From assembly GCF_029784155.1 (NCBI RefSeq), contig NC_073693.1, forward strand, positions 288,086,875 to 288,150,874: 64,000 nucleotides of DNA, written 5' to 3'. The notes beneath the pieces were generated by a model that was given only the letters and a program-made list of their open reading frames with translations, was not told the origin of the DNA and made no database searches. The stretch comes from Uranotaenia lowii. Lineage: Eukaryota > Arthropoda > Insecta > Diptera > Culicidae. The translations under genes and the position numbers were made by a program. This document shows positions 44,801 to 56,348 of the stretch, in pieces. Position 1 is the first letter of the stretch. Each line of letters begins with the position of its first letter.

Positions 44801-45479
44801 GAGCCCGAAGGATCTGATACACAGAGTGATGGCGAGAAAATCCTAGACCTAATCCAGCTAGAAGGGCAACGAAAGAGCTCAAACTGTTCTTGTAGTACCT
44901 ACAAATAAACATTTCAAATTGAACAATTATTTATCAAAACAATTGCATAAAGACATCTACGATTCACTTGAGACATACCGAAGTTTTTTTACATTCAATA
45001 CTTATTTTGAATAGATAATAAACAAATGTATAAAAATATTGCTTAAAATTAACAAATCAAGACAAAGAACAAATTCCTGCAAAACATAAGAGAAGTTCAT
45101 CCCAACACAGCAAAGAAGTTACTCTGAAACTTTAAAATAATGCCGTAAGATATCAAGTTAAATGAATGATTGTCTATTGTTAATTTTATAGTGGAAAAGC
45201 CACAATTCTATCGTGAAGTGGAAGCAAAATGCAATACTTTTCGAAAATGTGAATGTTTATAAATACTTTTGGTAAATTAAATCGTTTACGTTGTTTTGGA
45301 AGAATTATGAAAGCTCTGTTAAAACTACAATAAAACACAAAATAAGTCACAGCTCTCGATCAAGATGTGAAAACTGGAGGATAGATTGCACATACAGGAA
45401 TTGGAATTCCCATTTTTTGTGTGTTGATTTTGAGTAAAACTTAAAAAAAAATCTTTGAAAAACTTCAAATCACCGGAAG
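41860..45479. other. AT-rich unassigned sequence
   Basis: A long stretch without recognised repeats. The 62-aa frame at 42,104-42,292 (VQIKHWSEAHDRQLRLRVIR) faintly recalls a Tc1-type HTH region but is too short to call. The segment 44,540-44,900 is less AT-rich; its frame ending DVFWRWKPEPEGSDTQSDGE at 44,775-44,840 is acidic and coding-like but has no known domain. Confidence 0.4.
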
Positions 45480-45626
45480 TGTTATAAATATCTCTACAAT
45501 GTGAGTATTGAGTGAAAGGGCCTAACTAGTAGGACAAAAAAAAATTGTGCTTGACGCCATTGTTAATTCAAGATGGCGGCTTTCGCTTTTATTTTCAAAT
45601 ATGGGTATTAGGTGAAAGGGCTAAAC

Positions 45627-46066
45627 TAAGGTTGCCAGATAGCCCAGTTTTATACGAATTGCCCGGATATTTGATACAAAATTTGGGAACAGGCGCCCGG
45701 TCCGGTTGCCCGGATTTCATTAAAAAAAATGGCCAAAATTTTGTTGTTAATTTTTTTTTCTATTTAGCCACCAAAACAAAAAAATTTGAGCAGATTTAGC
45801 AAAAATAACCATGAAAGGTTTTTTCGAAGCCCTAAATACGATTTAAAATCTGCTAATGAATTATGATGAAAAAAATATTTTTTTTCAATTTTTTATCTTG
45901 ATTTTTGTTAAGTAATTTCTCGGTTATGACAAAATTTCGCCCGGATATTGCTCGGATTTTTGGTCGTCAATTAAGAAATGAAATGCCGGAATTCCTCCAG
46001 ATTACTAAAGAAAATTGCCTGGTTTGACCGGCAAGGATATGTGCTGAAAAAAATCTGTTAACCTTA
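45627..46066 (+). mobile_element. MITE family A, copy 3 (complete, 8-bp target duplication)
   Basis: A 440-bp element starting TAAGGTTGCCAGAT and ending ATCTGTTAACCTTA, flanked on both sides by GGCTAAAC (45,619-45,626 and 46,067-46,074). An 8-bp duplication fits hAT-type transposition. The interior is rich in CCCGG motifs and has no coding capacity. It is the reference for the partial copies at 1.0, 5.2 and 55.8 kb. Confidence 0.88.
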
Positions 46067-46556
46067 GGCTAAACGAGTAGAAATCGAAATTCGTTGTCCA
46101 ACGCTATCTTTAAATAAAAGATGGCGGCCTCCGGTGAACTTTGAAATGCTGTAAATGATTGGAAATCAAATGAAATCCTCACAGTACGAGTATTGACCTT
46201 TAAAATGCTGTTAATTACTGAAAATTGCATGAAAGCACCACAATATTTGTATTTGGTGAAAGGCCTAAACTAGAAGAAGTCGAATTCCCCTACCTGACGC
46301 CATCATTAATCCAAGTTGGCGACTTTCGCTTTTCTATTCAAAGCTGTAAATTACTGAAAATCTCATGAAACATCCACAATAAGGGGTATACGTTGAAAGG
46401 GATCAACGAGTACAAGTCGAATTACGCTATCTGACACCATTTAGAAATCCAAGATGGCGTCATTCGATTAACTTTAAAAATGCTATAAATAATTGAATAT
46501 CGCATGAAACTTCCAAAATATGGGAAGAAGTTTAATGGGATAAGCTAGAAAAAGAC

Positions 46557-46810
46557 TCTGTTGTGGTGGTTGTGGTTGAATGATTCAACTGAATCAAAGC
46601 AATCGAAAGATTCCTTTTAATTCAACCACGGTAAATGAAAAGTTCATATACCAGTATTTCGATAGCAACTTACTACCTTCTTCAGTGAACGTTTTCGATA
46701 TCGAAAACGTTCACTGAAGAAGGTAATAAGGTGCTATCGAAATACTGGTATATGAACCTTTCATTTACCGTGGTTGAATTAAAAGGAATCTTTCGATTGC
46801 TTTGATTCAG
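46557..46810. mobile_element. Palindromic insertion with 11-bp target duplication
   Basis: TAGAAAAAGAC occurs at 46,546-46,556 and 46,811-46,821. Most of the insert is a 222-bp near-perfect palindrome (46,589-46,810) centred on GTTTTCGATATCGAAAAC. Each arm holds CACTGAAGAAGGTAATAAGG followed by GCTATCGAAATACTGG, i.e. CTGAAGA and CGAAA at hammerhead-like spacing. This fits an inverted pair of Penelope-like 3' ends inserted by retrotransposition. Confidence 0.75.
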
Positions 46811-47095
46811 TAGAAAAAGACAATTTTCGCTATCTGACGCTATCTTGAAATCGAAGATTGTGGCTTCCGGTGAACTTAAAAATGCTTTAAATGAGTGAAA
46901 ATTGCATGAAATCCCCAGAATATGGATATTGGGTGAAAGGATAGACCAAGTAGAAGTCGAATTTCTCTATCAGACACCATATTGAAATCCATGACGGCGG
47001 CTTTCGCTCAACTCTAAAATGCCGTAAATAACTGAAAATCGCATGAAACAACCACAATACATGTATGGTGAAAGGGAACAATGACTCTAAATAGC

Positions 47096-48600
47096 TATCT
47101 TAAATAAATAATACTAAATGCAACCAGCTGAAAAAATGTAACAAAAAAAAAACAAAGTACGGCTTGACATAACAAGTTGAAATAAGATACAGCTAGATAA
47201 AACTTAATGAAGATTAAGATGAAACATCTACATAATAAAAAGAACTTAAACAAGATAAAACATGACAATACTCGATGATTGAAAATAAAACTAGACAAAA
47301 CAAAGGCATACAAGAAAAATTCTAGACCTAATAAGATAAGACCATATTCAACAGGATGAACATGGTTTAAGCAAAAAAAAAACATGATAAACAAGACAAA
47401 ACAAAATCATCCAATATTTAACTAGATTAAGCAACATAAAAACAAGACAAAACCTAATAAAAAGATAGAACATGGCATAATAATTATAAAACAAAAATCA
47501 ACAAGATGAGAAAAGATAAATCATGCTGTAACAAGACATTAGACTTATAATGAAGAAAAAATAACCCAAACGAAAACAAACTAAAAATATAGAATCAATC
47601 TAAAAAAATGTTAAAACAACATTTTATTCATCATTGAAAGACATCCAAATCAACAAGTAAAATACTTTATTGAAAAAATAAACATTTAGAAGTCAACAGA
47701 GGCCTCCATTTTGGATTGATTGGGTTTATTGTTATCATTTTTTTACCTAGATTTATTTTGTTTTTGTGTCTTGTGCATCTTGTTTCATCTTGATTTGTAT
47801 TTTTTTTTTTATCTTCTTACGAATTTTAATTATTTTTTTTTGATATGATATGCATTTTTTAGTTTTTTTTTATTTTTTCGTATTGTTTTTATTTCACTTT
47901 GTTTCATTTTATTTTTTTTTCAGGTTCTTCCTTTACCTTGCTTTATAATATTATATGTTGTTTTTTCCAGTATGTCTTTCTGAATTAAATTTTCTCTACC
48001 TTTATCTTGTTTAACCTCCTTTACTTCTTTGCCTTGGTTTATCTGGTTTTGTCTTGTTTTTTTTTTTGTTTCTTTTACATTTAATCTTATTCTTCCTTAT
48101 TTTATTTTGGAACGTCTAGTATTGTCATTTTTTATCATTTTTTTTTTTTTTTTAATTATTCGTTATTGACCTATCTTGTGTTGGTTCATTTATCATGGTG
48201 AATCTTTTGTTTCGATTATAGTCGTTTTACCATCTTTATGGCATTCGCGACTTTATATCAACGTTGCAGTTGGCGGACAGTTATTGAAAAACTTATCCGG
48301 TACAACTGTGTTCGATGTTTACTCTTGGGCTCGAACTCACGGCTCAGGAAGCAACCAAATTGCCAATTGAGCTATATCACAAGCCTTTGGTGAATCTTGT
48401 TTAATCCAGTTGAATTCAAACGCATCTTAATCTTACAAGCTTTGTCTTGTCTTATTTTTTTATTTGATCTTGTTTTTTGATTTTATATAGATATTTAATT
48501 TTTTTTTATTGGTTGTTCCTCGTTTTTTAATTTTTTTTTAATTTGATTTTTTCTCAATTATTTTATTTGTTTTTTCTATTCACATTTTTCTGAATTTAAA
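47096..48600. repeat. Low-complexity core of the foldback-like element
   Basis: 47,096-47,640 is rich in ACAAGATAAAAC and AAGACAAAAC words; 47,740-48,560 is rich in the reverse complements (GTTTTGTCTTG, TCTTGTTT) with long T runs. The two halves are therefore a diffuse inverted repeat. A SINE interrupts the right half. No gene. Confidence 0.65.
48207..48386 (-). mobile_element. tRNA-derived SINE, copy 3 (complete)
   Basis: Flanked by the 11-bp duplication TGGTGAATCTT (48,196-48,206 and 48,387-48,397). On the minus strand it begins with GGCTTGTGATATAGCTC, has A box TAGCTCAATTGGC and B box GAGTTCGAGCCC, and ends TATAATCGAAACAAA. It lacks the GGACATC segment found in copies 1 and 2 between the boxes. 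This is the cleanest copy and defines the family length at about 180 bp. Confidence 0.92.
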
Positions 48601-50045
48601 TGAGATTTTAGACCATTTACAGCGTTTTAAAGATCAGCGGGAGTCACAATCTTGAGTTGATTTGTTTTTTCGTTTAGCCCTTTCATCCATTACCCGTATT
48701 TTGAAGTTTCATGCGATTTTCAGTGATCAACAGCATTTTAAAGTTAAGTTGAAGCCGCCATCTTCGATTTCCAGATGACGCACACAAAAGTATTTTACTC
48801 CAAATCCTGGCCAAAACCTCAAAGTTAAAATTTGAAAAAAAAAATTTAAGGTTTTTCGGTTGTTAGATAGTTGTTGTATATTAGAATTGTCGATTTAAAA
48901 CCATTGGTATAATGAGTTCGTAATAGCATAACTCGAAACATTGATGTATCAAAATCATTAATTTTGTCTTCCAAAGTTTGATGTAAACACGTACAATTAC
49001 AGACTGCGTAACACGCAGAATAATGTGACTATTAACAAAATTTCTTCTACAAATCTTCAGTTCTAATGTAATCAACGAATTTTGGTTGAAATTGCGTTCA
49101 TTTTTTTATATACACATGTAGTAGAGAAGCTAAACAAAATAGTGCATTGGTTTTTGAACAAACTTATATTGTTTTTTTACAAATTAGTGTTAAAGTTAAT
49201 CTTCCGGGCTCCGCCGGGAAAAAAATCACATATCACACAAATGCTTCTATCTTCCTTAAACATGTCCAAAAGAAAAATCGTGCGCATACTTGCGAACTCG
49301 AGCTATTTTCAATTTTGAAATCAAAAAATTTGAGCGATTTTTGTCCCTGAATTTGTATCAAATAGAGAGCATACCATGCATTTACTTTGTGTTATACAAA
49401 CGTTTTTTATTGCGTTTTATTTGTTTGTTTAAAAAATGGTATTTTTCATCATTTCTGATAGTTGATCGGCTGGTTTGGTTCGAATTTACTTGAAAACAAA
49501 CATTTTATAAGGGTGCAGCGAGTGACCCAAAAAGACCAAAATAAAGATATTTAAAATTTTTGTTAAAAATGAGTTGTGTATACTGGAAAACAACGAAAAA
49601 GCGATTTTTTGGAAAACTTTTTCCATAGAGTACTCCTATGTGTGACGTCTGATAGCGAAATTTGGGTTCTCTTGGTTTAGTTCTTTACCCAATTCCCATA
49701 TTGTGAAGAGTTTATGCGATTTTAAGTCATCTACAGCATTTTAAAGTTCATTGAAAGCCACCATCTTTAATAGCGAAATTCGACTTCTTCTAGTTTAGCT
49801 CTTTCACCCACTACCCATATCAAGGCGATTTCATGCGGTTTTTTTGTCATTTACAGCATTTAAAATTCTACGAAAGACGCCATTTTGGATTTCAAGTTGG
49901 CGTCTGCCAGAAAAAATTGACTTCTTCTAATTCAGGTTTCATGCGATTTTGGGTCATTTACAAAATTTAAAAGTTCAGCGTAAGCCACCATCTTGGATTT
50001 CAAGATAGCAGCAGACAACAAAATTCGACTTCAACTCATGGTTTA

Positions 50046-51239
50046 TTCAAAGGGTCAATAACAATCAATCCTTTTTCATTTAAAAAGTCTGTCCTTATTT
50101 ACTGATTAACAACTCAGAAATGAGAATCTCATCCTTAGCGTGTAATTGCATGGCTTGTGAGAGAATCGTTCAACTTTAGCTATTTTCATGGCTCTTATAA
50201 AACTCATTAGCCATTTATGTGATCATAATAAAGCTTAAAGCATTGAATTTACTAACGCCATGTTGGTTGCAAAATCGAAAGGCACAAAATGACGCCATAT
50301 AGATGGATTAACGATGTCAAGTATTTTTAAATATTTATTCAAGCATATTTTCCATCAATTCCATCATGATTGACCATCAGATTTGACGTGGCGCATTTAT
50401 TTTAAGAGACTATTCCATACACATTTTACCTAAAATCTTGACTGGCAGTAGAAAAGATACTCATAATATGGTTAAAACTTTCCTTTTTGCTATTAATTTT
50501 ACCAGATCATATCTCAATAATGCAATCATCATTCATCAATAATCATGGTTGTTGGAAAGAAAAACGTTAAGAACTTTCGAAATCGAAAAAAAAACAAAAA
50601 TATAAAAGCCTTGGTGACCAAAGTTTTACAGATAGGCCAGATTTCAGCTTTATTAGAGTTTTGGTGATGCATAGAATGCGCTTAAGCTTTTTATGAAGAT
50701 TGATGCTATAGTCCTAACGGAAAAATCATGTTTTTCAAGTGAAAAGAAAGTTATTGAACGAAACACAATTTTTAGAATAATCGGGAAAAGATATTAATTT
50801 GCATTGTCAACTCCTCAGGAATCAAGGTTCCGAAAAATTTCTCTTAATTTGCATGTTTCAATGCAAAAATAATTGAGAACGGTTCCGGAAATGAAAGTTG
50901 TTTCAAATGCATTGGAACTGCAGTAATGTGAAATCTTGAAAACAGTTTTCCCCCAGTGTGGGTGGATTGTAAGGAGTAGTTAAAAGATGAAAGGAGTAGT
51001 TCCGGAAAAAATGGGTAAAATGTGAAAAGATGTGAAGAAGATGCAGCTGATGAAAATATGATGCTTATAAAAAGATGACAATAATAAAGCTAAACTTGTT
51101 ACTTGGGATCTAGAATATTGATAGAATGTTAAATCAAGTTGAAATAAGAACAATAAATTGATCTATATAGATTTTCGTTTATTGCGATATATTTCAGCCA
51201 AATTATTTCTCAGTAAACGTGCGGATGTGTTTTTTTAAA
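50046..51239. other. AT-rich unassigned sequence
   Basis: No gene, tandem repeat or terminal inverted repeat recognised. Short runs of GATGAAAAGGAGTAG-like words occur near 50,980-51,010. Confidence 0.45.
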
Positions 51240-52440
51240 ACAACTGACTCTTATTCTGATACTGTTCCTAATCCTAATCCGGAACCTGATTTGGAACCTC
51301 ACTTTGACACTGGATTTTGATCCTAGGACTAAGATGGATTCTGATCTGGATACTGTTTATGATTATGGAATCTGGATTTTGAATCTTGATCTTGAAAGCT
51401 GGCCACGTTCTAAATCTGGATTCCTCATTCTTGGTCCTAGTAGATCCAGATCCTGATCAAGATTTAAATAATGACCTTGATCTTTTTCGGGTCCTTGCTA
51501 TGCTCGTGATATTTATTATTATGCTGAATTCTGTTCCTGGTCCTGAATCTAGACCTTATCCTGGATTCTGATTCAAGCTTCGAATTCCGTACAGTATATT
51601 GATCGTGATCTAGATTCTGATTTTCAAAGTGAATCAGTTCTGGATCAGTGGATCCTGAATCTTGCTTTGAAACTTTATCCTGGAACGATCCTGATTCTGG
51701 ATCCTAGATCCTAATTCTGGTATGAAACCTGATCCTTTGTCTAAGATCTATATTTTAATCTTGGATGCTTAGTTTTAGTTTTTGACGAATGTTTCTTATT
51801 TCATTTGGCTATTTTTCGGTCTAGGGTTTTAAAACTGCAACTTAGCCTTAAAAATGGAAGAAGTTTAGACCATTTTTGTGGTCTTTCTGCAGAGAACTAT
51901 CTTGCGGTTGTTTGATTAAAACCCAATTCTAAAATTAAAGTCAAGATTATTACTCTCACTTTTCATTCAGAATCTCAATCCTTATCCTGGTTCTGATATT
52001 GGATTCTTGTAAATTCATTTTAGCGAAAGAGCATTTTTGCGAGGAAAGCTTGCTTTTTCGCTCTTTTCAACATCTGTAAATTTTCTCCTCACTTTTCTAT
52101 CCATCTTTATCAATTTTCAATTCTGATATTCTTTCTCCAAGAATATAATATTTCACCGATATGCTGAAAATAAATTTACAAAAATCAATAAACGGTGGTT
52201 AACTTATCTTTAAAAAAGATATTGGATTCAGATTTTTGATCATGAGCGTAGATTCAGATTTTGAATCCTTATCCTGTTTTGGTGCCTGATTCAGATATGA
52301 AACCTTATCCTGACCTTTATCCTGATTCTCAACTGACTCTGATCGGGAACCTGATTTTGGACCCAGTATCCTGACCAGAACTTAATCCTTACCCAGTTCG
52401 TTATCCTGTTACCTGATCCTGATTATAACCGTCCAATCTA
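51240..52440 (+). repeat. GATCCTGATTCTG-type cryptic simple repeat
   Basis: Words such as GATCCTGATTCTGG, TGGATCCTGA and AACCTGAT recur irregularly with a roughly six-base rhythm in 51,240-51,740 and again at 51,960-52,020 and 52,225-52,440. A short Asp/Leu-rich frame (DPDPDQDLNNDLDLF) results from it and is not a gene. Confidence 0.65.
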
Positions 52441-53834
52441 GATTTGTTGAAATTTTATTTTACTATTTTTGAAAGATTTATTCGAACCTTAATAGAAATC
52501 GAGATTCTTTGCCAAATTTCATATAATTTAAAATTCCCTTGAATAAATCAGATTCATAACCAGGATACCATTGAAAATCATAAAAAATTCCTGCTAAGAA
52601 AAGTCACCTCAAAATTAACCCCCGGGACCGAGACGATGAGATGAGTGGTTTTTTCTTTGATTTTTCTTTTCCTCCAACCCATGTGGGTTTGATGCTGGTT
52701 TCCAGATCTTTTTTTTTTTCCTGCCAGTACTCTGTTTGGATTTTGATCTAGGTTTCATCTTTCAACCGGGAAAGGAAAGTTTAGGAGCATGGTAAAGCAT
52801 AAAGCTGCGAAAAAAAATGCCAAAAGTACCAATAGCAGCAAATGGTAGAAAAAAATGATTAAAAAAAACAGTGACACGAAAATAAATGAATGCATGCGAA
52901 CAAGAGTGAAACGTGTTTATGTTGATGGGAGGGATATTTTTCATTAGCTTTTGAAAAGCGTATAAAATCATATGAACCCGAAACGAGGACGAAAGCGTGG
53001 CTGGAAAGTGAGTAATTGAAAAAGGATCGTGACTGCTGGATGTGGAAAAAAAATGTCGGTGAAAAAATTGTCACCAGTAATGAACACCTCTGTGAATCAC
53101 TGATTCGATTCATGGGAGCAAAAGAAACTTATGACGATTTAAATTCACTCACAATCAACAGCTTTGTAACTGTTTTTGTTTAAAAACGAACATTTTATAT
53201 CTGACCTATTACTCGCATTGAAATTTTTTTTCCAAGCTAAAGTATAACTTGTAGAATAATAAGAAACTGTTTAGTTCTATAACTTTTCCTCTATCTTTAC
53301 AAATGTGTTTGAAATTCAAAAATAAACCAAATCAGTTTCAATGGAAAAACAAATCTAGAATTTAAACGATCGATTCTTCATCAAAATGATCAAAGCTTTT
53401 AGCGGGAATAAAAATAGCAAAATGGCATCCAGCCATTTTGCAACTCCACCTCAGTTTTGTTAACCCTTCACCAAAAAAAAAAAGGAGAAGCGCGTAAACG
53501 CAATCAGAGTATCGGCAATCATTATCATCACCATCAGCATCGCGGTGTGTGGCCCGCGGTTTTCCTCGCTGATATATTGATGCACGCATTCCGAAATCGG
53601 TGTGGGTGATTTTATTTTCCATTTTATTTGTCGCTTCTTGCTTGCACCTGAATTCAGTATGTCATGTTCGGCTGAGCAATGCGAGTAAAAATAACAATCG
53701 TGAGCTGAAATCGGAAAATTCAAACCAACAGTAGTGAATTAACAACAGTACAGCTGAAAGGGATGAGCCGAAGTCCAGTCCAGATGTAGGGTGACGCACT
53801 TCTATTAAGTTGTTAAAACTTTTCCTTTATAAAA
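52441..53834. other. Unassigned sequence
   Basis: AT-rich with a somewhat more GC-rich part at 53,490-53,610. Frames of 61-87 aa on the minus strand show no recognised motif. No repeat seen. Confidence 0.4.
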
Positions 53835-53842
53835 TTCAAGAG

Positions 53843-54259
53843 TATAGACACTATAATTTCATATAGTCTGGCAAAGAGAATGACGGGAGCCAATCGAACT
53901 GTCATTCGCGGGAGCCAATCGAGCAAACTTTCTAAATATTGGAAAATCATGGTTGAAGTATTGTGATTCACAAACCTTTTTTGGCTTTTTGGAAACATTA
54001 ACTGAAGTTATTTAGCATAATTTCCACTAGTTTTACACCTATAGATTATTTAACATTTTTCAAAAGCCATTTGGAGTTGAACTGACAAAAATAGCATGTA
54101 ATTTACGAATCTAATAAACTATTTTTTATTTTGCAACTGGAAAGAGTTATGAAGAGCTTGAACATTATCATAGAATGCCCGATTGGCTCCGCGCAAAAGA
54201 CAGTTCGATTAGCTCCCGTCATTCTCTTTGCCAGACTATATGAAATTATAGTGTCTATA
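53843..54259. mobile_element. 417-bp hAT-like MITE, TTCAAGAG duplication
   Basis: Flanked by TTCAAGAG at 53,835-53,842 and 54,260-54,267. The ends TATAGACACTATAATTTC and their reverse complement extend into ~80-bp TIRs that include GGCAAAGAGAATGACGGGAG. Inside the left TIR, CGGGAGCCAATCGA occurs twice. The 8-bp duplication suggests hAT-type transposition, although the ends lack the usual CAGNG. Confidence 0.88.
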
Positions 54260-54650
54260 TTCAAGAGGGAGGATAAGTAAGCGTTGGATTGGGATGACAT
54301 GAAAAAAAAATGTCAGATCGCGTCAAATTAATAAATTGTCTAAGTTATAATTTTCTATATTAAATTAAATGTAAAGTGCAGTGTGGTGCAATTGTAATTT
54401 AGAGCAGTCTTGAAATAAGATGTCCAAGACCAGGAACCTCTTCAATACGATTTCTCGGAGGAATCTTCATTCAAAATAATGGTTCCAAGCAGCTAAGTTT
54501 TCTCTAATTTCCAATTTCTTCCTAGTAGTTATTATTTAATAAGTTGCCAGAAAATCTACATAAACATTATCAGATTGTGGCAAAAAATTAAAACAAAATA
54601 GAAAGGATTAAATATAGAGGAACTTTTTCTGAGTTGAACATCGATTAATA

Positions 54651-54910
54651 TGAGGCCCTCAGAGCCAAAGGGGTAAAAGAGACAAAATGGTCGATTTTGA
54701 GTTAATGATGCCAAACGATTCTTCATATTTCAAAATATATTTGGTGATATTTTCCGATTTTTCGAATTTTCTTGACATACTTTAACGTTCGAGAGCAAAA
54801 TACAAATTTTCGAAAAATATATGGAAAATGGCCAAACGCAACAACTTAAAAGCGTGTTTTCTCGAAATAAACTTTTATGCACTTATACCCCTTTGGCTCC
54901 AAGGGCCTCA
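54651..54910. mobile_element. 260-bp MITE with TGAGGCCCT ends and TA target site
   Basis: TGAGGCCCTCAGAGCCAAAG at 54,651 mirrors CTTTGGCTCCAAGGGCCTCA at 54,910, with TA outside on both sides. The interior is AT-rich with no coding capacity. Confidence 0.88.
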
Positions 54911-54912
54911 TA

Positions 54913-55798
54913 TGTAATTACAAGACCCCTCCAAGCTTTGTATGGAAATTTCAAAATCCTTAATTTTTACACCTCCCACTTTTTTTAACTGTCTTTGCTG
55001 CCAGAAATGGCAATAGAATTTTTGGAAGCGATCCATCCAGTCCTCAATAAGCGCAACGAATTTAAATTTTCTATGGAAATTGTATGGGAAAATAAAATTT
55101 ATCATTCAAAAATCGCCAGATATGTTCTGAAGGTTCCAAAAAGTATAACTTTGAATGAAAACTATTCATGTACAATTCATGTGAACAAAGTTCAAACCTA
55201 ACTTGTACCCCAGAAAAGGTATTAAATGTTATACAATTTTTAATTTTTTCATTTTTTTTTATTTTGCTTTTTTGACTCCTTATATGAAAATCAAATTGGC
55301 AAAAAGACTAAAATTTGAATTTAAAAAATCGATTTATTGCAAAATAAGATACAGCGAAGCAAAGCCAAAATTTGATGTCTTTTTTAAGTAAGATCGTGAA
55401 CCCTTGAAAAATCACAATCTGTAATCTTTCATCTCAAAGCTCACGTTAAGTCTTTGTTTATAATTTAAAATCCTTGGTCTCCAAAAAGATTCTTAAATAA
55501 GGAAACTAGAGTTCTAGAAAATATTTTTTGCTAAAGAATGGAAGTGTGAAAAACTAAAGATTCAATCATGAATAATATTTTCACTCAATCAAGAGATGAG
55601 TCAGATTTTAGTTTTTTGAATTCACACATAAGTAATTAATAATTATTCACATTATTGGTTCGAAAGCAAAGATAATGTTTTTAGTAAGCTTCTAAATGCA
55701 AGTAAAAAATGTAAGGATGATTCAAAATATTTTCAATTTTTGTTGGGATGATTTGAGCTTTAAAACAAAACAAAGAAGGGGGGATCAACTGATGAGAT
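54913..55798. other. AT-rich unassigned sequence
   Basis: No gene or repeat recognised. Frames of 62-68 aa are chance. Confidence 0.45.
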
Positions 55799-56345
55799 TA
55801 AGGTTGCCAGAATTCTTGCAAGCCCGGACACTTTTAATCAGTGCATCTGATTTTAAAAATTTCAACCTTCAATACGGGCAATATCCGAGTCAATTTGTAA
55901 TTTTTGACAAAATTTGGAAGAAAAATACTTAAAACGTTTTTCCCCATCGGAATACATCAGTACATTTAAATTTTTTTTTTGGATTGGATTGGAACGTTCA
56001 GATTTTTTTTTATAAAATTTGGTGAAAAATTCGTTTTTGAATGGAAAAATCTTAAAAAATTGATGCCTCCTTAGCCGATTTCGGCGAGTTGGTGCCCAAG
56101 AGTAAATAAACATCCAAAACACTTTCACCGGATAAGTATTTCAATAACTGTTCACCAGCTGCAACTACGATATAAAGTCGCGAATGCCATAAAGATGAAA
56201 CGACTATAATCTAAACAAAAAAAATTGTTTGGGATTTTTGAAAATACAGTGAATAAATACGGGTAAAATCCGGGCAAAAGATTTCCAAACAAATTACACG
56301 AGCGAAATTTTTATTTAAATTTACTTTTCCTAAGAACCTCAAATC
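55799..56345. mobile_element. MITE family A, copy 4, split by a SINE
   Basis: Begins TAAGGTTGCCAGAATTC with GCAAGCCCGG following, as in the complete copy. The later part has CGGGCAATATCCGAG and, past the SINE, GGGTAAAATCCGGGCAAAAG in inverted sense. The right TIR is not visible before the 9-bp array starts at 56,349, so the copy is rearranged or truncated there. Confidence 0.55.
56063..56218 (+). mobile_element. tRNA-derived SINE, copy 4 (5'-truncated)
   Basis: Flanked by AAAAAATTG at 56,054-56,062 and 56,219-56,227. It starts inside the tRNA-like head (ATGCCTCCTTAGCCG); the B box is decayed (GAGTTGGTGCCC), followed by CACCGGATAAGT and GTCGCGAATGCCATAAAG, and it ends TATAATCTAAAC. The orientation is opposite to copies 1-3. 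Confidence 0.88.
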
Positions 56346-56348
56346 AAA

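Larger units (their letters stand above)
45480..50045. mobile_element. Foldback-like element with long tandem-repeat arms
   Basis: The left arm (45,480-47,095) carries ~140-bp units with AAGATGGCGGCTTTCGC-like, AATTGCATGAAA-like and GGTGAAAGGG-like blocks (near 45,570, 46,119, 46,311, 46,453, 46,853 and 46,990). The right arm (48,600-50,045) carries the same blocks inverted (GCCACCATCTT-like near 48,755, 49,757, 49,876 and 49,985). Between them the low-complexity DNA is also inverted about a centre near 47,680. Arms made of short tandem units around a spacer are the layout of foldback elements. Exact ends and target duplication are not defined. Three later insertions sit inside. Confidence 0.6.
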
